Assembly: GCA_947494995.1 (NCBI GenBank)
Contig: CANLWY010000006.1
Location: 1 to 64,000 of the forward strand
Source: an uncultured Campylobacterales bacterium
GTDB taxonomy: Bacteria > Campylobacterota > Campylobacteria > Campylobacterales > Arcobacteraceae
Reading direction: 5' to 3'
DNA: 64,000 nucleotides
Part shown: positions 36,571-45,839 of the stretch, piece after piece
How the letters are laid out: each line of letters starts with the position of its first letter
Position numbering within the stretch: the first letter of the stretch is position 1
Position numbers and translations under genes: made by a program
The notes under the pieces: model-generated
Seen by the model: only the letters and a program-made list of their open reading frames with translations
Database searches by the model: none
Told to the model about the DNA's origin: nothing

Positions 36571-37252
36571 ATATATTTTAATTTTAGTTCCTTTTTTATT
36601 TGTAGGGTGTAGTCAAGAGCCAGAAATTGAGTTTAAAAAGCCTAAAGTACAAGTTCCTAAACAAGCTCCAATAGTAAGAAAAAATAAAGGCTCTTTATAT
36701 GCAGTAAAAGGGCCATCTTTATTTGCAGATAAAAAAGATTTACAAATTGGAGATATAATTCAAGTAAAAATTAGTGAATCTTTATCTTCAAATACAAATA
36801 ATAAAAGAGAAGTGGGTGCTTCAAGAAAAAATAGTTTGGGTGGAGGAGTTAGTACTGCTGGAACAACAGGTGGTATTGCTAGTAAGATTGCTGATAAGTT
36901 AAATCCAATTACGAATCTTGGTTTTAGTTCAGAAACAACTTCTCAAAATGATGGAGAAGTTAAAACAAAATTAAGTGAAACTTTCTCTACAAATGTTTCT
37001 GCAATAATTGAAGAGACTTATCAAAATGGAAACTATTTTATAAAAGGCAAAAAAGAGATGTTAATTGATGGGCAAAAACAATCATTAACTTTAACAGGAG
37101 TAATAAGACCTTATGATATCACTTCTGATAATGCAATATCCTCTTCTCAGATTGCTAATTTAAAAATTCTTTATGAAAAAGATGGTGAGGAACAAGATGT
37201 TATGCATGTCCCTTGGGGCTTAAAAGTCATACAAATGTTTTGGCCTTTTTAA
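36560..37252 (+). CDS. flgH: Flagellar L-ring lipoprotein FlgH
   Basis: A 230-residue outer-membrane lipoprotein forming the L ring. The lipobox 'LFVGC' puts the lipidated Cys at residue 17. Further on are 'GSLYAVKGPSLFADKKDLQIGD' (shown in part: 'SLFADKKDLQIGD') and the C-terminal 'GVIRPYDITSDNAISSSQIA', both hallmarks of FlgH. Its partner FlgI is encoded divergently at 32400. A 59-base gap with a possible TATTAT box (37286-37291) precedes flgK. Confidence 0.92.
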   Translation: MKNRYILILVPFLFVGCSQEPEIEFKKPKVQVPKQAPIVRKNKGSLYAVKGPSLFADKKDLQIGDIIQVKISESLSSNTNNKREVGASRKNSLGGGVSTAGTTGGIASKIADKLNPITNLGFSSETTSQNDGEVKTKLSETFSTNVSAIIEETYQNGNYFIKGKKEMLIDGQKQSLTLTGVIRPYDITSDNAISSSQIANLKILYEKDGEEQDVMHVPWGLKVIQMFWPF

Positions 37253-37311
37253 TCTAAAATTAAGAAATGTAATGCAATAATTAGGTATTATTTATCTAAA
37301 AGGAGTCTATT

Positions 37312-39195
37312 ATGCTAAAATCATTGAATGTAGCACAAAGTGGTCTTAGTGCTGCAAAAATAGCCGTTGAAAACGTATCTAATAATATAGCTAATGAAAA
37401 TACTCCTGGATATAAGAAAAGAGTAGTTCAATTAAGTGAAATGGATTTAAATGATTCTAGATTCACTGGACGTGGAGTTATGGCCACTGGAGCTTATAGG
37501 ATTACTTCTGAATATATGTTTAATAACATAATGAGAGAAAATACTAGAAACAATTATTATGAAGAAGTGTCATTTATGGTTGGAAGTATTGAACAGATGT
37601 TTCAAGAGACTGATACTTCTGGTTTTTCAAAAGATTTAAACAGATTTTTTCAAGCTGTAGAGAATTTAAGAGCAAATCCAAACTCTGAAGTTTATAAAAC
37701 AACAATGAGAAATGAAGGGATAGTATTAGTTGATTCTTTACAAAGTCTATATTCTGCAATTGAAGCACAAGAGAACATCACACATGAAAGATTAGATGAT
37801 AATGTGGACCAAATCAATAAACTTTTGCATGATATTGGTGAAGTAAATGAAAAATTATCATTACAAAATGTAGCTTCTGATGATCTTCTTGATAAAAGAG
37901 ATCAACTTGAAATGGAATTGTCTAATTTAATTGATATTGAAGTAATTAGAAATGAAAGAGACTACCAACTTAAAATTGGTGGAGAAGTTGCAGTAAGACA
38001 TAATACAAATATAAGGGATGTAAATCTTGTAGAAGAAAAGACTACACAAGTTGATAGATTCTCAACATTAAATGGTAGTGGAGTTCAAGTTGATAATATT
38101 ACTCATAGTTTGGCAAGTGAGGGCTTGGCTCTTGATGCTGATGATATTATTACGTATAAATTTGATAATAAGTATGAGGTCTCAGTTCAAATTGGTACTG
38201 ATTTAGAAGATGCAAATGGAGATCCAGTTGATTTGGACCCGAATACAGCGGGAGTTCAAAGTGAGATTACAGCTGATAACTATATAAGAGCTTTAAAATA
38301 TGAGATAAATCATCATACTTATATTTCTGAAAAAGTAGATGCTTTTAATGGAAATTATGAAACTAATGCTTCTGGTGATAAAGAAGATATAACAGATTCG
38401 GATAAGTTTTTATTAGTTGAGTCAAGGGTAGATGGAACAGATGGGGCTTTTGAAGGAAGAATTTCTGTAACAAAAATGACAGGAACAACTATAGATAATA
38501 GAGATGCTATCTTTAAAGATGATTATCAAAGTGTTGATGCTGTTGATAAAGTATATTTAGCTGTATATGATAGTGAAATAAATATAAAGTCTGGAATAGT
38601 AAAAGCTCAAGTTGATAACCTGAGTAGTGATTCTCCAAATAATAAAATTGTTGATTATAAAAATAAACTAGATGAGTTTGCCAGATCATTAAGTGATATA
38701 TATGATAAGTATGTTGAAGAGAATGGTGAGTATACATATGGGCATGTAACAACAGATAGCTATGAAGGTAGTGAAAGTATTAATCATTTAAATCTTTTTA
38801 CTGGTTCAAGTGTTATGACTTTAGAGTTTAATGAGAGTTCTGTTACAAATTTAAAACAAGTTGACTTGGATTATTTAAGTAAAATGCAGTGGAAAAGTGA
38901 TATAGATTTTGATGGTTTTGCACAAGATGGAAGTACTGAAGCTAAAACGTCATTTTCAGAGTTTTTTCAAGAATTAAGAGTAAATATTTCATCAGATAAA
39001 GAGAATAATGATTTTCTTCAAAAAACACAAGAGACAGTTGTTACATCATTGCAAAATAGTTATGATCAGTTAACGAAAGTAGATAAAGATGAAGAGATGG
39101 TAAATTTGATTCAGTTTCAAGCTGCATATACTGCAAATGCAAAAATAATTACTGTAGTAGATGAAATGTTACAAACTCTTTTAAATATAAGATAA
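37312..39195 (+). CDS. flgK: Flagellar hook-associated protein FlgK
   Basis: A 627-residue secreted protein forming the first hook-filament junction. The N-terminus 'SLNVAQSGLSAAKIAVENVS' and 'NENTPGYKKRVVQ' form the rod/hook-family signature, and the C-terminus 'VNLIQFQAAYTANAKIITVV' is the matching helix. Both ends build the coiled D0 domain. The variable centre (about 230-500) is acidic. AAGGAG stands before the ATG. fliD follows after ten bases. Confidence 0.9.
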   Translation: MLKSLNVAQSGLSAAKIAVENVSNNIANENTPGYKKRVVQLSEMDLNDSRFTGRGVMATGAYRITSEYMFNNIMRENTRNNYYEEVSFMVGSIEQMFQETDTSGFSKDLNRFFQAVENLRANPNSEVYKTTMRNEGIVLVDSLQSLYSAIEAQENITHERLDDNVDQINKLLHDIGEVNEKLSLQNVASDDLLDKRDQLEMELSNLIDIEVIRNERDYQLKIGGEVAVRHNTNIRDVNLVEEKTTQVDRFSTLNGSGVQVDNITHSLASEGLALDADDIITYKFDNKYEVSVQIGTDLEDANGDPVDLDPNTAGVQSEITADNYIRALKYEINHHTYISEKVDAFNGNYETNASGDKEDITDSDKFLLVESRVDGTDGAFEGRISVTKMTGTTIDNRDAIFKDDYQSVDAVDKVYLAVYDSEINIKSGIVKAQVDNLSSDSPNNKIVDYKNKLDEFARSLSDIYDKYVEENGEYTYGHVTTDSYEGSESINHLNLFTGSSVMTLEFNESSVTNLKQVDLDYLSKMQWKSDIDFDGFAQDGSTEAKTSFSEFFQELRVNISSDKENNDFLQKTQETVVTSLQNSYDQLTKVDKDEEMVNLIQFQAAYTANAKIITVVDEMLQTLLNIR

Positions 39196-39205
39196 GGAGG
39201 TTATT

Positions 39206-40561
39206 ATGGCTGAAGGTGTATTAGGACTAGGAAGTGGTCAGGCTGCTTCATTAAATAATGACTTAATTGAGAGATTAAAAGAAGCAGAAAGAAAATCTAC
39301 AGTAGAACCAATTGAGTCTCAAATTGAAGAGATTACAAAAGAGGGTGGAGAATCAGAAAAAATAGCAGAAATAATTGCTAAATCTAATGAACTTTTAGAA
39401 GGTATAAAACCTTTTGATCTTTATGTTTCTGGTGGAATTACTGCTTTTGAGCAAAAAAGTGCAACTACAAGTGGGACATCGGTTGTTTTTGATGCAGTAG
39501 ATGAAAGTTCATTAAATACGGGAACTACAACTGTTGACATTACTACTTTGGCAAAAAGAGATGTTTTTGAGACATTAAAGTTTACGGATAAAGATGCCAT
39601 GATAAATGGTTCTGATTCTGCTGACGATACATTAGTAATAACTCATTCGGGGACAGATTATACTTTCGAAACAAATGGAAAGACCTATCAAGAATTGGCT
39701 GATGAGATTAATTCAAATGCAAATGTAAATGCAACTATTGAAGAAGTTGCAAGTGGTGAATATAGAATTGTTATAAAAAGTGCAGAGTTAGGTTTAGATA
39801 ATGCACTTACAATACAACAAAATGGTACTTTAGATATATGGGGAGTAGATGGTGGACAAAGACAGACTGCTCTTAATATGACAGCAACGGTTGATGGGGT
39901 AGCTTATAGTTCATCATCAAATACAATTGTTGTTGACGGTGGATTAAAAATTTCTGCTGTAGAAGAAGGTGTTTCAACAATTAACATTGAGAAAGATACT
40001 TCAACAGTAACTTCAACTCTTCAAAGCTTTGCTAATACATATAATGAACTAGTTGCTTTAGTTGATTCTGAATTATATTCTTCTGATAGTCCTATTGAAG
40101 ATAAATCAACTTTAAGAACAATGATGGAAAGTATTAAAAGTCAACTTTTTGATGCGTATGGAACAGATGATTCTTTAAGTATTTTTAATTATGGTTTTGA
40201 ATTAGCTAAAGATGGAAGTTTATCTGTTAATACTGAAAAACTAAATGATGCTGTTGAGAATAATTTAGATGATTTAAAGTCTTTATTTTTAGGTTTAGCT
40301 GAAGATGAAGGTCTTGGTACTAAACTAAAAACTTATTTAGATTCTTTAGATGGTTTTGATGGTCTATTAACAGGTTATCAAGAGAATATAAGTGCGAGAA
40401 AAAGCTCTTTAGAGGAAGAAAAAGATAAAGCTATTGAAGCTTTAGATAATAAGTATTCTCTTTTAGCTCAACAATTTGCCTCTTATGGTACTATTATTAA
40501 TCAATTTGAATCTTCATTCTCTGGTCTTAAATTAATGATACAGCAGTCTACTGCTAGTTAA
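39206..40561 (+). CDS. fliD: Flagellar filament cap protein FliD
   Basis: A 451-residue secreted cap protein that folds flagellin at the filament tip. The N-terminal part has 'LGLGSGQAASLNNDLIERL' and 'STVEPIESQIEEI'. The central D2-D3 region has 'TTTVDITTLAKRDVFE', and the C-terminal helices end 'FASYGTIINQFESSFSGLKLM'. This is the usual FliD order. It is slightly short compared with many (450-690). AAGGAGG lies before the ATG. It ends just before a strong terminator. Confidence 0.88.
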   Translation: MAEGVLGLGSGQAASLNNDLIERLKEAERKSTVEPIESQIEEITKEGGESEKIAEIIAKSNELLEGIKPFDLYVSGGITAFEQKSATTSGTSVVFDAVDESSLNTGTTTVDITTLAKRDVFETLKFTDKDAMINGSDSADDTLVITHSGTDYTFETNGKTYQELADEINSNANVNATIEEVASGEYRIVIKSAELGLDNALTIQQNGTLDIWGVDGGQRQTALNMTATVDGVAYSSSSNTIVVDGGLKISAVEEGVSTINIEKDTSTVTSTLQSFANTYNELVALVDSELYSSDSPIEDKSTLRTMMESIKSQLFDAYGTDDSLSIFNYGFELAKDGSLSVNTEKLNDAVENNLDDLKSLFLGLAEDEGLGTKLKTYLDSLDGFDGLLTGYQENISARKSSLEEEKDKAIEALDNKYSLLAQQFASYGTIINQFESSFSGLKLMIQQSTAS

Positions 40562-40568
40562 AAATAAT

Positions 40569-40600
40569 AAAGCCAATGTAAGCATTTAACATTGGCTTTT
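40569..40600 (+). terminator. Rho-independent terminator after fliD
   Basis: An 11-bp perfect stem (AAAGCCAATGT / ACATTGGCTTT) with a 9-base loop, the 3' arm running into TTTT. It is eight bases after the fliD stop and separates flgK-fliD from fliS. Confidence 0.8.
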
Positions 40601-40627
40601 ACTTTCATAACTTTTTTTAAGTAAATA

Positions 40628-40633
40628 TATAAT
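40628..40633 (+). promoter_or_regulatory. -10 box for fliS
   Basis: TATAAT, 36 bases before the fliS ATG, within ATATATAATATAC. Its position after the fliD terminator gives fliS an independent promoter. Confidence 0.55.
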
Positions 40634-40669
40634 ATACTTTTTACCTAAATGATTTTTTGGAGTTAATAT

Positions 40670-41026
40670 ATGGGAATTGAAGCATATCAACAACAAAGTG
40701 CAGTATCTGATGATCCATACTTATTAGTACTTAAACTATATGAAGGATTGCTAAAATATCTTTCTTTTGTTAAAGCTGCTATGGAGAGTGGCGATGTTGA
40801 AGAGAAGTTTACTTATATAAATAAATCTGTTGCTATCTTTGATGAATTAAGAAATGTACTTGATTTTGATGGTGGAGATGTTTCTTATTATTTAGATGGT
40901 TTATATCTTTATCAAATTGAGACTCTGTTTAGTGCTGGTATTGATGACAATATAAATTCTATTAATCAGGTAATGAAAGTTGTTCAAGGTTTAATTGACG
41001 CATGGAAAGACGAAACAGGTCTTTAA
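40670..41026 (+). CDS. fliS: Flagellin chaperone FliS
   Basis: A 118-residue four-helix cytoplasmic chaperone that holds flagellin before export. 'AYQQQSAVSDDPYLLVLKLYEGLLKYL' (given in part: 'DDPYLLVLKLYEGLLKYL') corresponds to the conserved first helix, which in other FliS reads 'SPhqLihmLYdgal'. Helices 2-4 follow. The end overlaps the next gene by 25 bases in another frame. Confidence 0.85.
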   Translation: MGIEAYQQQSAVSDDPYLLVLKLYEGLLKYLSFVKAAMESGDVEEKFTYINKSVAIFDELRNVLDFDGGDVSYYLDGLYLYQIETLFSAGIDDNINSINQVMKVVQGLIDAWKDETGL

Positions 41027-41271
41027 AAGCTCTAGACGAATTAATTTATATTGATTCTCTAGATTCATACGAAAGAGCTGATGCTCTTGTAAAATGGTAT
41101 ACTAAATACTTAGATAATATAGATATCACTGAATTTGATTTAGAATTGAATGACTTAAAAAGACTTCATGAACTTTTTTATAAAAATATAAACTTTTTAA
41201 AAGAACATAAAGAACAGACAAGACAAGATATGGTAGAAAATAAAAAAATGCAAAGGTTTTTAAGCCATTAA
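41002..41271 (+). CDS. FliT-like small helical protein
   Basis: An 89-residue, wholly helical, charged protein whose start lies inside the end of fliS. This fliS-fliT order is common, and FliT is the export chaperone of FliD. Sequence alone is too short to prove the family. The stop overlaps that of the convergent tilS by four bases. The first residues are uncertain because no clear ribosome site stands before the ATG, as expected for coupling to fliS. Confidence 0.55.
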   Translation: MERRNRSLKALDELIYIDSLDSYERADALVKWYTKYLDNIDITEFDLELNDLKRLHELFYKNINFLKEHKEQTRQDMVENKKMQRFLSH

Positions 41272-42251
41272 ACTATTTTTACTATATTTTCTAAAATATT
41301 CTCTTTAAAAATATAACTTCTTATATTTTTAGGTATTTTTTTTATTCTACATTTTTCTTTGAATTTTTTATCTAATGTTATTTTTTCAAATGGTGCAATG
41401 TATATATAATCAGGAGTTATTGAAATAGATATTTTATGAGAAATTACACACTCTTTTTGTTTCAAAATCTCATCTCTTTGTAGTTTTGAAAGAAGAAAGC
41501 CTCTTTTTTTTAAAGAGATATCGATAATTCTAATATTTAAATTGTTATCATCACATATTTTAAAAACTTCTAATTTTTTCTCTTTTATAAAAGCTTCTTG
41601 AGTGATATTTAATGAATTTAAATCATTTTCAAGATATTCAAAACTTCTTTTTACTCCCTTTTCAAACTTTTCTAAAAAATGGTTTGAAAAGTTTTTTCTA
41701 AAGTAATTTCTTTTATATTTTTCATCACAGTTTGTTTCATCAATAAAATATTCTATATTTTTTTCTTCTAAGTATTTTTCAATATCTACTCTAGAAGTAT
41801 TAATAAGAGGTTTAAAGATTTGATATTTCTCTTTTTGAATAAATTCTTCAAAAGATAATAGTTCGACTAATCCCGCACCTTTGGAAAATTGCATTAAGAA
41901 CCATTCTAATTTATCATTTAATTGATGGGCTGTAATTAACGTTTCATAGCTATTTTGCGTAATAATCTCTTCAAAGAAAGAGTATCTAATATCTCTTGCT
42001 TTTTTTTCAAAATTTGAATTACTTTCAATAACAACTTCTTTAATAAAAAGTTGCTTCTCATATTGTTTTGCAAGATTTTTTGCATATTGAATCTCTTCTT
42101 TTGATTGTTCTCTTTGATTATAATTAACTATAGCAATATCAAAAGGGATTTTATTTTCTAAGAGTATAAAAAACAGAGCTGATGAATCAACACCACCAGA
42201 AAATGCTAATAGATTTTTAGTAGTATTGATTTTAGTAATTTTAGAGATCAT
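41268..42251 (-). CDS. tilS: tRNA(Ile)-lysidine synthetase TilS
   Basis: A 327-residue ATP-dependent enzyme that modifies C34 of the CAU-anticodon isoleucine tRNA to lysidine. The PP-loop 'SGGVDSS' is at residues 18-24, 'NYNQR' near 43 and 'TAHQLNDKLEWFLM' near 105, as in TilS. The C-terminal substrate domain is short, as in other Campylobacterota. One base separates it from the upstream rimO stop, so the two genes are cotranslated. Confidence 0.92.
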   Translation of the reverse strand: MISKITKINTTKNLLAFSGGVDSSALFFILLENKIPFDIAIVNYNQREQSKEEIQYAKNLAKQYEKQLFIKEVVIESNSNFEKKARDIRYSFFEEIITQNSYETLITAHQLNDKLEWFLMQFSKGAGLVELLSFEEFIQKEKYQIFKPLINTSRVDIEKYLEEKNIEYFIDETNCDEKYKRNYFRKNFSNHFLEKFEKGVKRSFEYLENDLNSLNITQEAFIKEKKLEVFKICDDNNLNIRIIDISLKKRGFLLSKLQRDEILKQKECVISHKISISITPDYIYIAPFEKITLDKKFKEKCRIKKIPKNIRSYIFKENILENIVKIV

Positions 42252-42252
42252 T

Positions 42253-43602
42253 TTACTTAATAACAGTTGCTAAAAGCTTATCTCCAACTAGCTCAGTAAC
42301 TTTTACTTTATATATTTGTCCAAATTTTAATTGTTCGGGATTGTTTTCATCATAAAGTTCATTGTCATTTATATAAATCTCTCCATCAATTTCAGGAGCC
42401 CAAGTAGTTTTTCTTGCACTTAATAAATATTCATGCTCATCACTCTCTCCATCAATAAAGACTTCAAAAGTTTTGCCAATTTCATTTTCTAAAGAATTAT
42501 TAGTAGTCTCACTAATAATATTACCTAGAATCTCTGCTCTTTGATCAATAATCTCTTGAGGAATTTTATCAACTCTATCAAAAGCAGTAGTTCCTTCTTC
42601 ATCAGAGTAAGAAAATACATTTGCTCTATCAAATCCATACTCTTTTACATATTCACAAAGTTCATTAAAGTTTTCTTGAGATTCTCCAGGGTGTCCTACT
42701 ATAAAAGTAGTTCTAACAAAGCTATTTGGAGTGTTTCTCATGGCATCCATTAGTTCTTTTAGTTTTTCTACTCCTTTTCCTCTTTTCATTATCTTTAAAA
42801 GATCAGAAGAGATATGTTGAAGTGGCATATCAAAATAGTTTTCAAAAACTGAAGAGTTTTTTATCTTTTCAATTAGGCTTAATGTAGTTGTTGATGGATA
42901 TAGATATAGAATTCTAGCTGTTTTAATTCCATCAATTTTCTCAACCTCTTCTATAAGTCTTTCAAGTCCATCATTAATATTTAAATCTCTTAAATAAGAT
43001 GAAGAGTCTTGAGATACAAAAGAGAAATCAGAATATCCATTTGCTATTAGGTTTTTAACTTCTTTAATTAAAGATTCTAATGTTCTTGAGTGAAGCTTTC
43101 CTTTAAAAGAAGGAATAGCACAAAAAGAACAAGTTTGATTACATCCTTCACTTAGTTTTACATAAGCATGATACGAAGAACCTGTAATAACTCTGTCATT
43201 CTCTTCATTTAATAAAAATACTTCATCTGTAAAGGCAGACCTTTTCTCATTTACAAGTTCATCTATTTTGTCATAATCTCCAACTCCAGTGAAAATATCA
43301 ATTTCAGGTAGTTCTTTTTGCAGTTCTTCTTTATATCTTTCACTTAAACAACCTGCCATTACAAGAACAGACTCTTCTTTTCTTTCATCATGAAGATTTA
43401 AAATAGTATTGATACTCTCTTCTTTTGCACTATCAATAAATCCACAGGTATTTACAATAATTACATCTGCTGTTGTTGTATCATCAGTTATTTCATAATC
43501 TTTTAATTTTCCTAACATAATCTCAGAATCAACAAGGTTCTTAGTGCATCCTAGAGATACTAGGTGTAGAGATTTGCTAGGTTTTGTAGTAGTAAACTTC
43601 AT
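42253..43602 (-). CDS. rimO: Ribosomal protein S12 methylthiotransferase RimO
   Basis: A 449-residue radical-SAM enzyme with two Fe-S clusters that methylthiolates an aspartate of ribosomal protein S12. The N-terminal UPF0004 domain starts 'SLGCTKNLVDSEIMLG', and the radical-SAM triad is in 'EGCNQTCSFCAIPSFKG' near residue 150. The C-terminal TRAM domain ends 'VTELVGDKLLATVIK'. The 'CAIPSFKG' form and 'GCTKNLVDSE' distinguish RimO from MiaB. It is the first gene of the rimO-tilS unit; the 63 bases upstream are AT-rich without a clear promoter. Confidence 0.93.
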   Translation of the reverse strand: MKFTTTKPSKSLHLVSLGCTKNLVDSEIMLGKLKDYEITDDTTTADVIIVNTCGFIDSAKEESINTILNLHDERKEESVLVMAGCLSERYKEELQKELPEIDIFTGVGDYDKIDELVNEKRSAFTDEVFLLNEENDRVITGSSYHAYVKLSEGCNQTCSFCAIPSFKGKLHSRTLESLIKEVKNLIANGYSDFSFVSQDSSSYLRDLNINDGLERLIEEVEKIDGIKTARILYLYPSTTTLSLIEKIKNSSVFENYFDMPLQHISSDLLKIMKRGKGVEKLKELMDAMRNTPNSFVRTTFIVGHPGESQENFNELCEYVKEYGFDRANVFSYSDEEGTTAFDRVDKIPQEIIDQRAEILGNIISETTNNSLENEIGKTFEVFIDGESDEHEYLLSARKTTWAPEIDGEIYINDNELYDENNPEQLKFGQIYKVKVTELVGDKLLATVIK

Positions 43603-43665
43603 ATATTAATTTTATCCATTTAGTTTTTCGCGAATTTTAGCATAAAAGGAAAAATATGTAAAATT

Positions 43666-44484
43666 TTATAACCAGATATTATCTAGAAGTCTTGTTTGAC
43701 CAAATCTTGCTACTACTAGTATTACTGTATTTCCTATTTCTATTTTTTCTATTTCATTAAATTCTTTATCTACAATTGCTACATATTCTACATCTAAAGA
43801 GTTCATAACTTCATAGATTTTTTCTTTGATTGTCTTTACATTTTTTTCATCTTTTGCAATAAGAGTTGCTGCTGCATAAAGTGATTTTGAAATAAGAAGA
43901 GCATCTTTTCTTTGAGTTTCATTTAGATATACATTTCTAGAGCTTAAAGCAAGTCCGTCAGATTCTCGAACAATTTCACAAGGAACAATATTAATTGGTA
44001 AGAAAAAGTCTTTTACCATTTGAGTGATAAGTGAAAGTTGTTGAGCATCTTTTTTCCCAAAGTAGGCATTTGTAGGAAGTACTAGTCCAAATAATTTCAT
44101 AACAATTTGAAGAACACCATCAAAATGTCCAGGTCTAGCTTGTCCTTCAAGTATATAGCTTTTATTAGGAGCTTTTATTAATACCTCTTCTTTTGTATAC
44201 ATTGTAGGAATTTCTGGCATAAATAGATAATCAACTTTGCACATCTCACAGATTTTTTTATCTGCTTCATCTCTACGAGGATAGGCATCTAAATCTTCTC
44301 CTGGTAGAAACTGTGTAGGGTTTACAAAAATAGATACAATTACTATTTCATTCTCTTCTCTAGCTTTTTTTATTAAAGATATATGTCCATCGTGAAGAGC
44401 TCCCATTGTTGGTACAAAACCTACTGTACTTTGTATAGTTTTTCTAATATTTTGAAGTTCTTCTTTAGTTTTTAAAATTTTCAA
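43666..44484 (-). CDS. panC: Pantothenate synthetase PanC
   Basis: A 272-residue enzyme joining pantoate and beta-alanine with ATP in the coenzyme A pathway. '[16 protein letters not shown]' near residue 23 has the HIGH-type motif of the nucleotidyltransferase fold. 'FVNPTQF', 'FGKKDAQQL' and 'LSSRNVYL' follow as in all PanC. The start is TTG with AAGGA seven bases upstream. It is transcribed with the ABC permease gene located 20 bases upstream. Confidence 0.94.
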   Translation of the reverse strand: MKILKTKEELQNIRKTIQSTVGFVPTMGALHDGHISLIKKAREENEIVIVSIFVNPTQFLPGEDLDAYPRRDEADKKICEMCKVDYLFMPEIPTMYTKEEVLIKAPNKSYILEGQARPGHFDGVLQIVMKLFGLVLPTNAYFGKKDAQQLSLITQMVKDFFLPINIVPCEIVRESDGLALSSRNVYLNETQRKDALLISKSLYAAATLIAKDEKNVKTIKEKIYEVMNSLDVEYVAIVDKEFNEIEKIEIGNTVILVVARFGQTRLLDNIWL

Positions 44485-44504
44485 TGATATTCCTTATTTA
44501 AATT

Positions 44505-45464
44505 TTATTTACCATCATAATTTGGATTTAATTTTAATAGTATTAAGTCTGCAAAAATATTTCCTAAAAGAGTTAAAAATGCTCCAATTATAAGAATTCC
44601 CATAATAACAGGATAGTCATGACTTAATGCACTTTGATAGAAAAGCAAGCCCATTCCATCAATTGAAAAGATTGATTCTAGTATTACAGAACCTCCTATA
44701 ATACCAGGTAAAGATAACCCAAGTAAAGTGATAACTGGAGGATATAGATTTGGTAATATATAGTATCTTAGTATCTTTTTATTATCTAAGCCTCTTGATT
44801 TTGCAAAGAAAATATAGTCTGACTTTAATATTTCTATCGTAAGTGACCTAATATATAAAGTAAGACTTCCAATTCCTCCAAAAACTATAATAGCAATGGG
44901 TAAAATCAAATGCCATGCAAAGTCTAAATAGTAGTGCAGACTTCCATCATCAGGAACAGAATGCAAGCCTGCAATTGGTAGTATTTCAAAGTTTATAGCA
45001 AATATTAGAACTAATAAAAGTGCTAGATAAAATGAAGGCATAGAGAAACTCAAAAGTGATAATTGACCAATTCCTCTATCAAGTTTAGAATCTTTATTTA
45101 GTGCTGCTTTTACTCCTAAAAAAAGTGAAATGACAAAGATTAAAAACATTGAGATTATATTTATTGTTAGTGTTATTGGAATTCTATTTAAAATCTCTTG
45201 TTTTACCATCTCTCCTGTTACAAATGAGATCCCAAAGTCAAGATGTAATATAGCTGTAATCCATTGGAAGAATTGAATATATAAAGGTTTATCAAGTCCA
45301 TAAATAGCCTTTAATTGTTCAATAGACTCCTCCGTAATATTTGGGTTTAATTCACCACTTGCAAAAAAAGAGTTTGGAGCCATATGAATTGCCAAGAAAG
45401 AGATAAGGCTTATGATAAATAACATTGCAATAAGGTATAATACTTTTTTAATAAACAATTTCAT
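44505..45464 (-). CDS. ABC transporter permease, oligopeptide (DppB/OppB) type
   Basis: A 319-residue inner-membrane permease with six hydrophobic segments. The N-terminal 'LIAMLFIISLISFLAIHMAP' and 'LGLDKPLYIQFFQW'-like stretch ('YGLDKPLYIQFFQW') are typical of DppB. The EAA loop is 'SRGLDNKKILRYYILPNLYP', and 'GGSVILESIFSIDGMG' lies near residue 270. No second permease, ATPase or binding protein is adjacent. The others must be elsewhere, or the gene is an orphan. It begins an operon with panC. Confidence 0.85.
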   Translation of the reverse strand: MKLFIKKVLYLIAMLFIISLISFLAIHMAPNSFFASGELNPNITEESIEQLKAIYGLDKPLYIQFFQWITAILHLDFGISFVTGEMVKQEILNRIPITLTINIISMFLIFVISLFLGVKAALNKDSKLDRGIGQLSLLSFSMPSFYLALLLVLIFAINFEILPIAGLHSVPDDGSLHYYLDFAWHLILPIAIIVFGGIGSLTLYIRSLTIEILKSDYIFFAKSRGLDNKKILRYYILPNLYPPVITLLGLSLPGIIGGSVILESIFSIDGMGLLFYQSALSHDYPVIMGILIIGAFLTLLGNIFADLILLKLNPNYDGK

Positions 45465-45494
45465 AAGTGAGATTATACAAAAAGACAGGTTAAA

Positions 45495-45839
45495 ATGATA
45501 GGTATAGATGTAACTTCAATCAATAGAATTAAAAATATGTATGAAAAGTTTGGAAGACGTGCATATGAAAGATTTTTAAGTGATGATGAAATAGCTTTAG
45601 TTAAACGTCCAGAAACAGCTGCAGGTTTTTGGGCAGCAAAAGAAGCTGCAAGTAAAGCAATTGGTACGGGTATCGGGAAAGAGTGTTCTTTTCATGATAT
45701 AAAAATTAAAAAAGATAAAAAGGGTGCTCCAAAATTGAAGTACACAAAGACTATACGGAAAAAGTATAAAATCTCCAAGACCGTTTTATCAATAACCCAC
45801 GACCAAGGAGTAGCAATTGCAGTTGTTCACAACAGTTAA
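45495..45839 (+). CDS. acpS: Holo-[acyl-carrier-protein] synthase AcpS
   Basis: A 114-residue enzyme attaching 4'-phosphopantetheine to acyl carrier protein. 'MIGIDVTSINRIKNM' with the Mg-binding Asp at residue 5, and 'FWAAKEAASKAIGTGI' near residue 47, are the two AcpS signatures. 'SITHDQGVAIAVV' closes the protein. It lies near panC, which acts in the same coenzyme A route. The end overlaps the next gene by 23 bases. Confidence 0.93.
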   Translation: MIGIDVTSINRIKNMYEKFGRRAYERFLSDDEIALVKRPETAAGFWAAKEAASKAIGTGIGKECSFHDIKIKKDKKGAPKLKYTKTIRKKYKISKTVLSITHDQGVAIAVVHNS

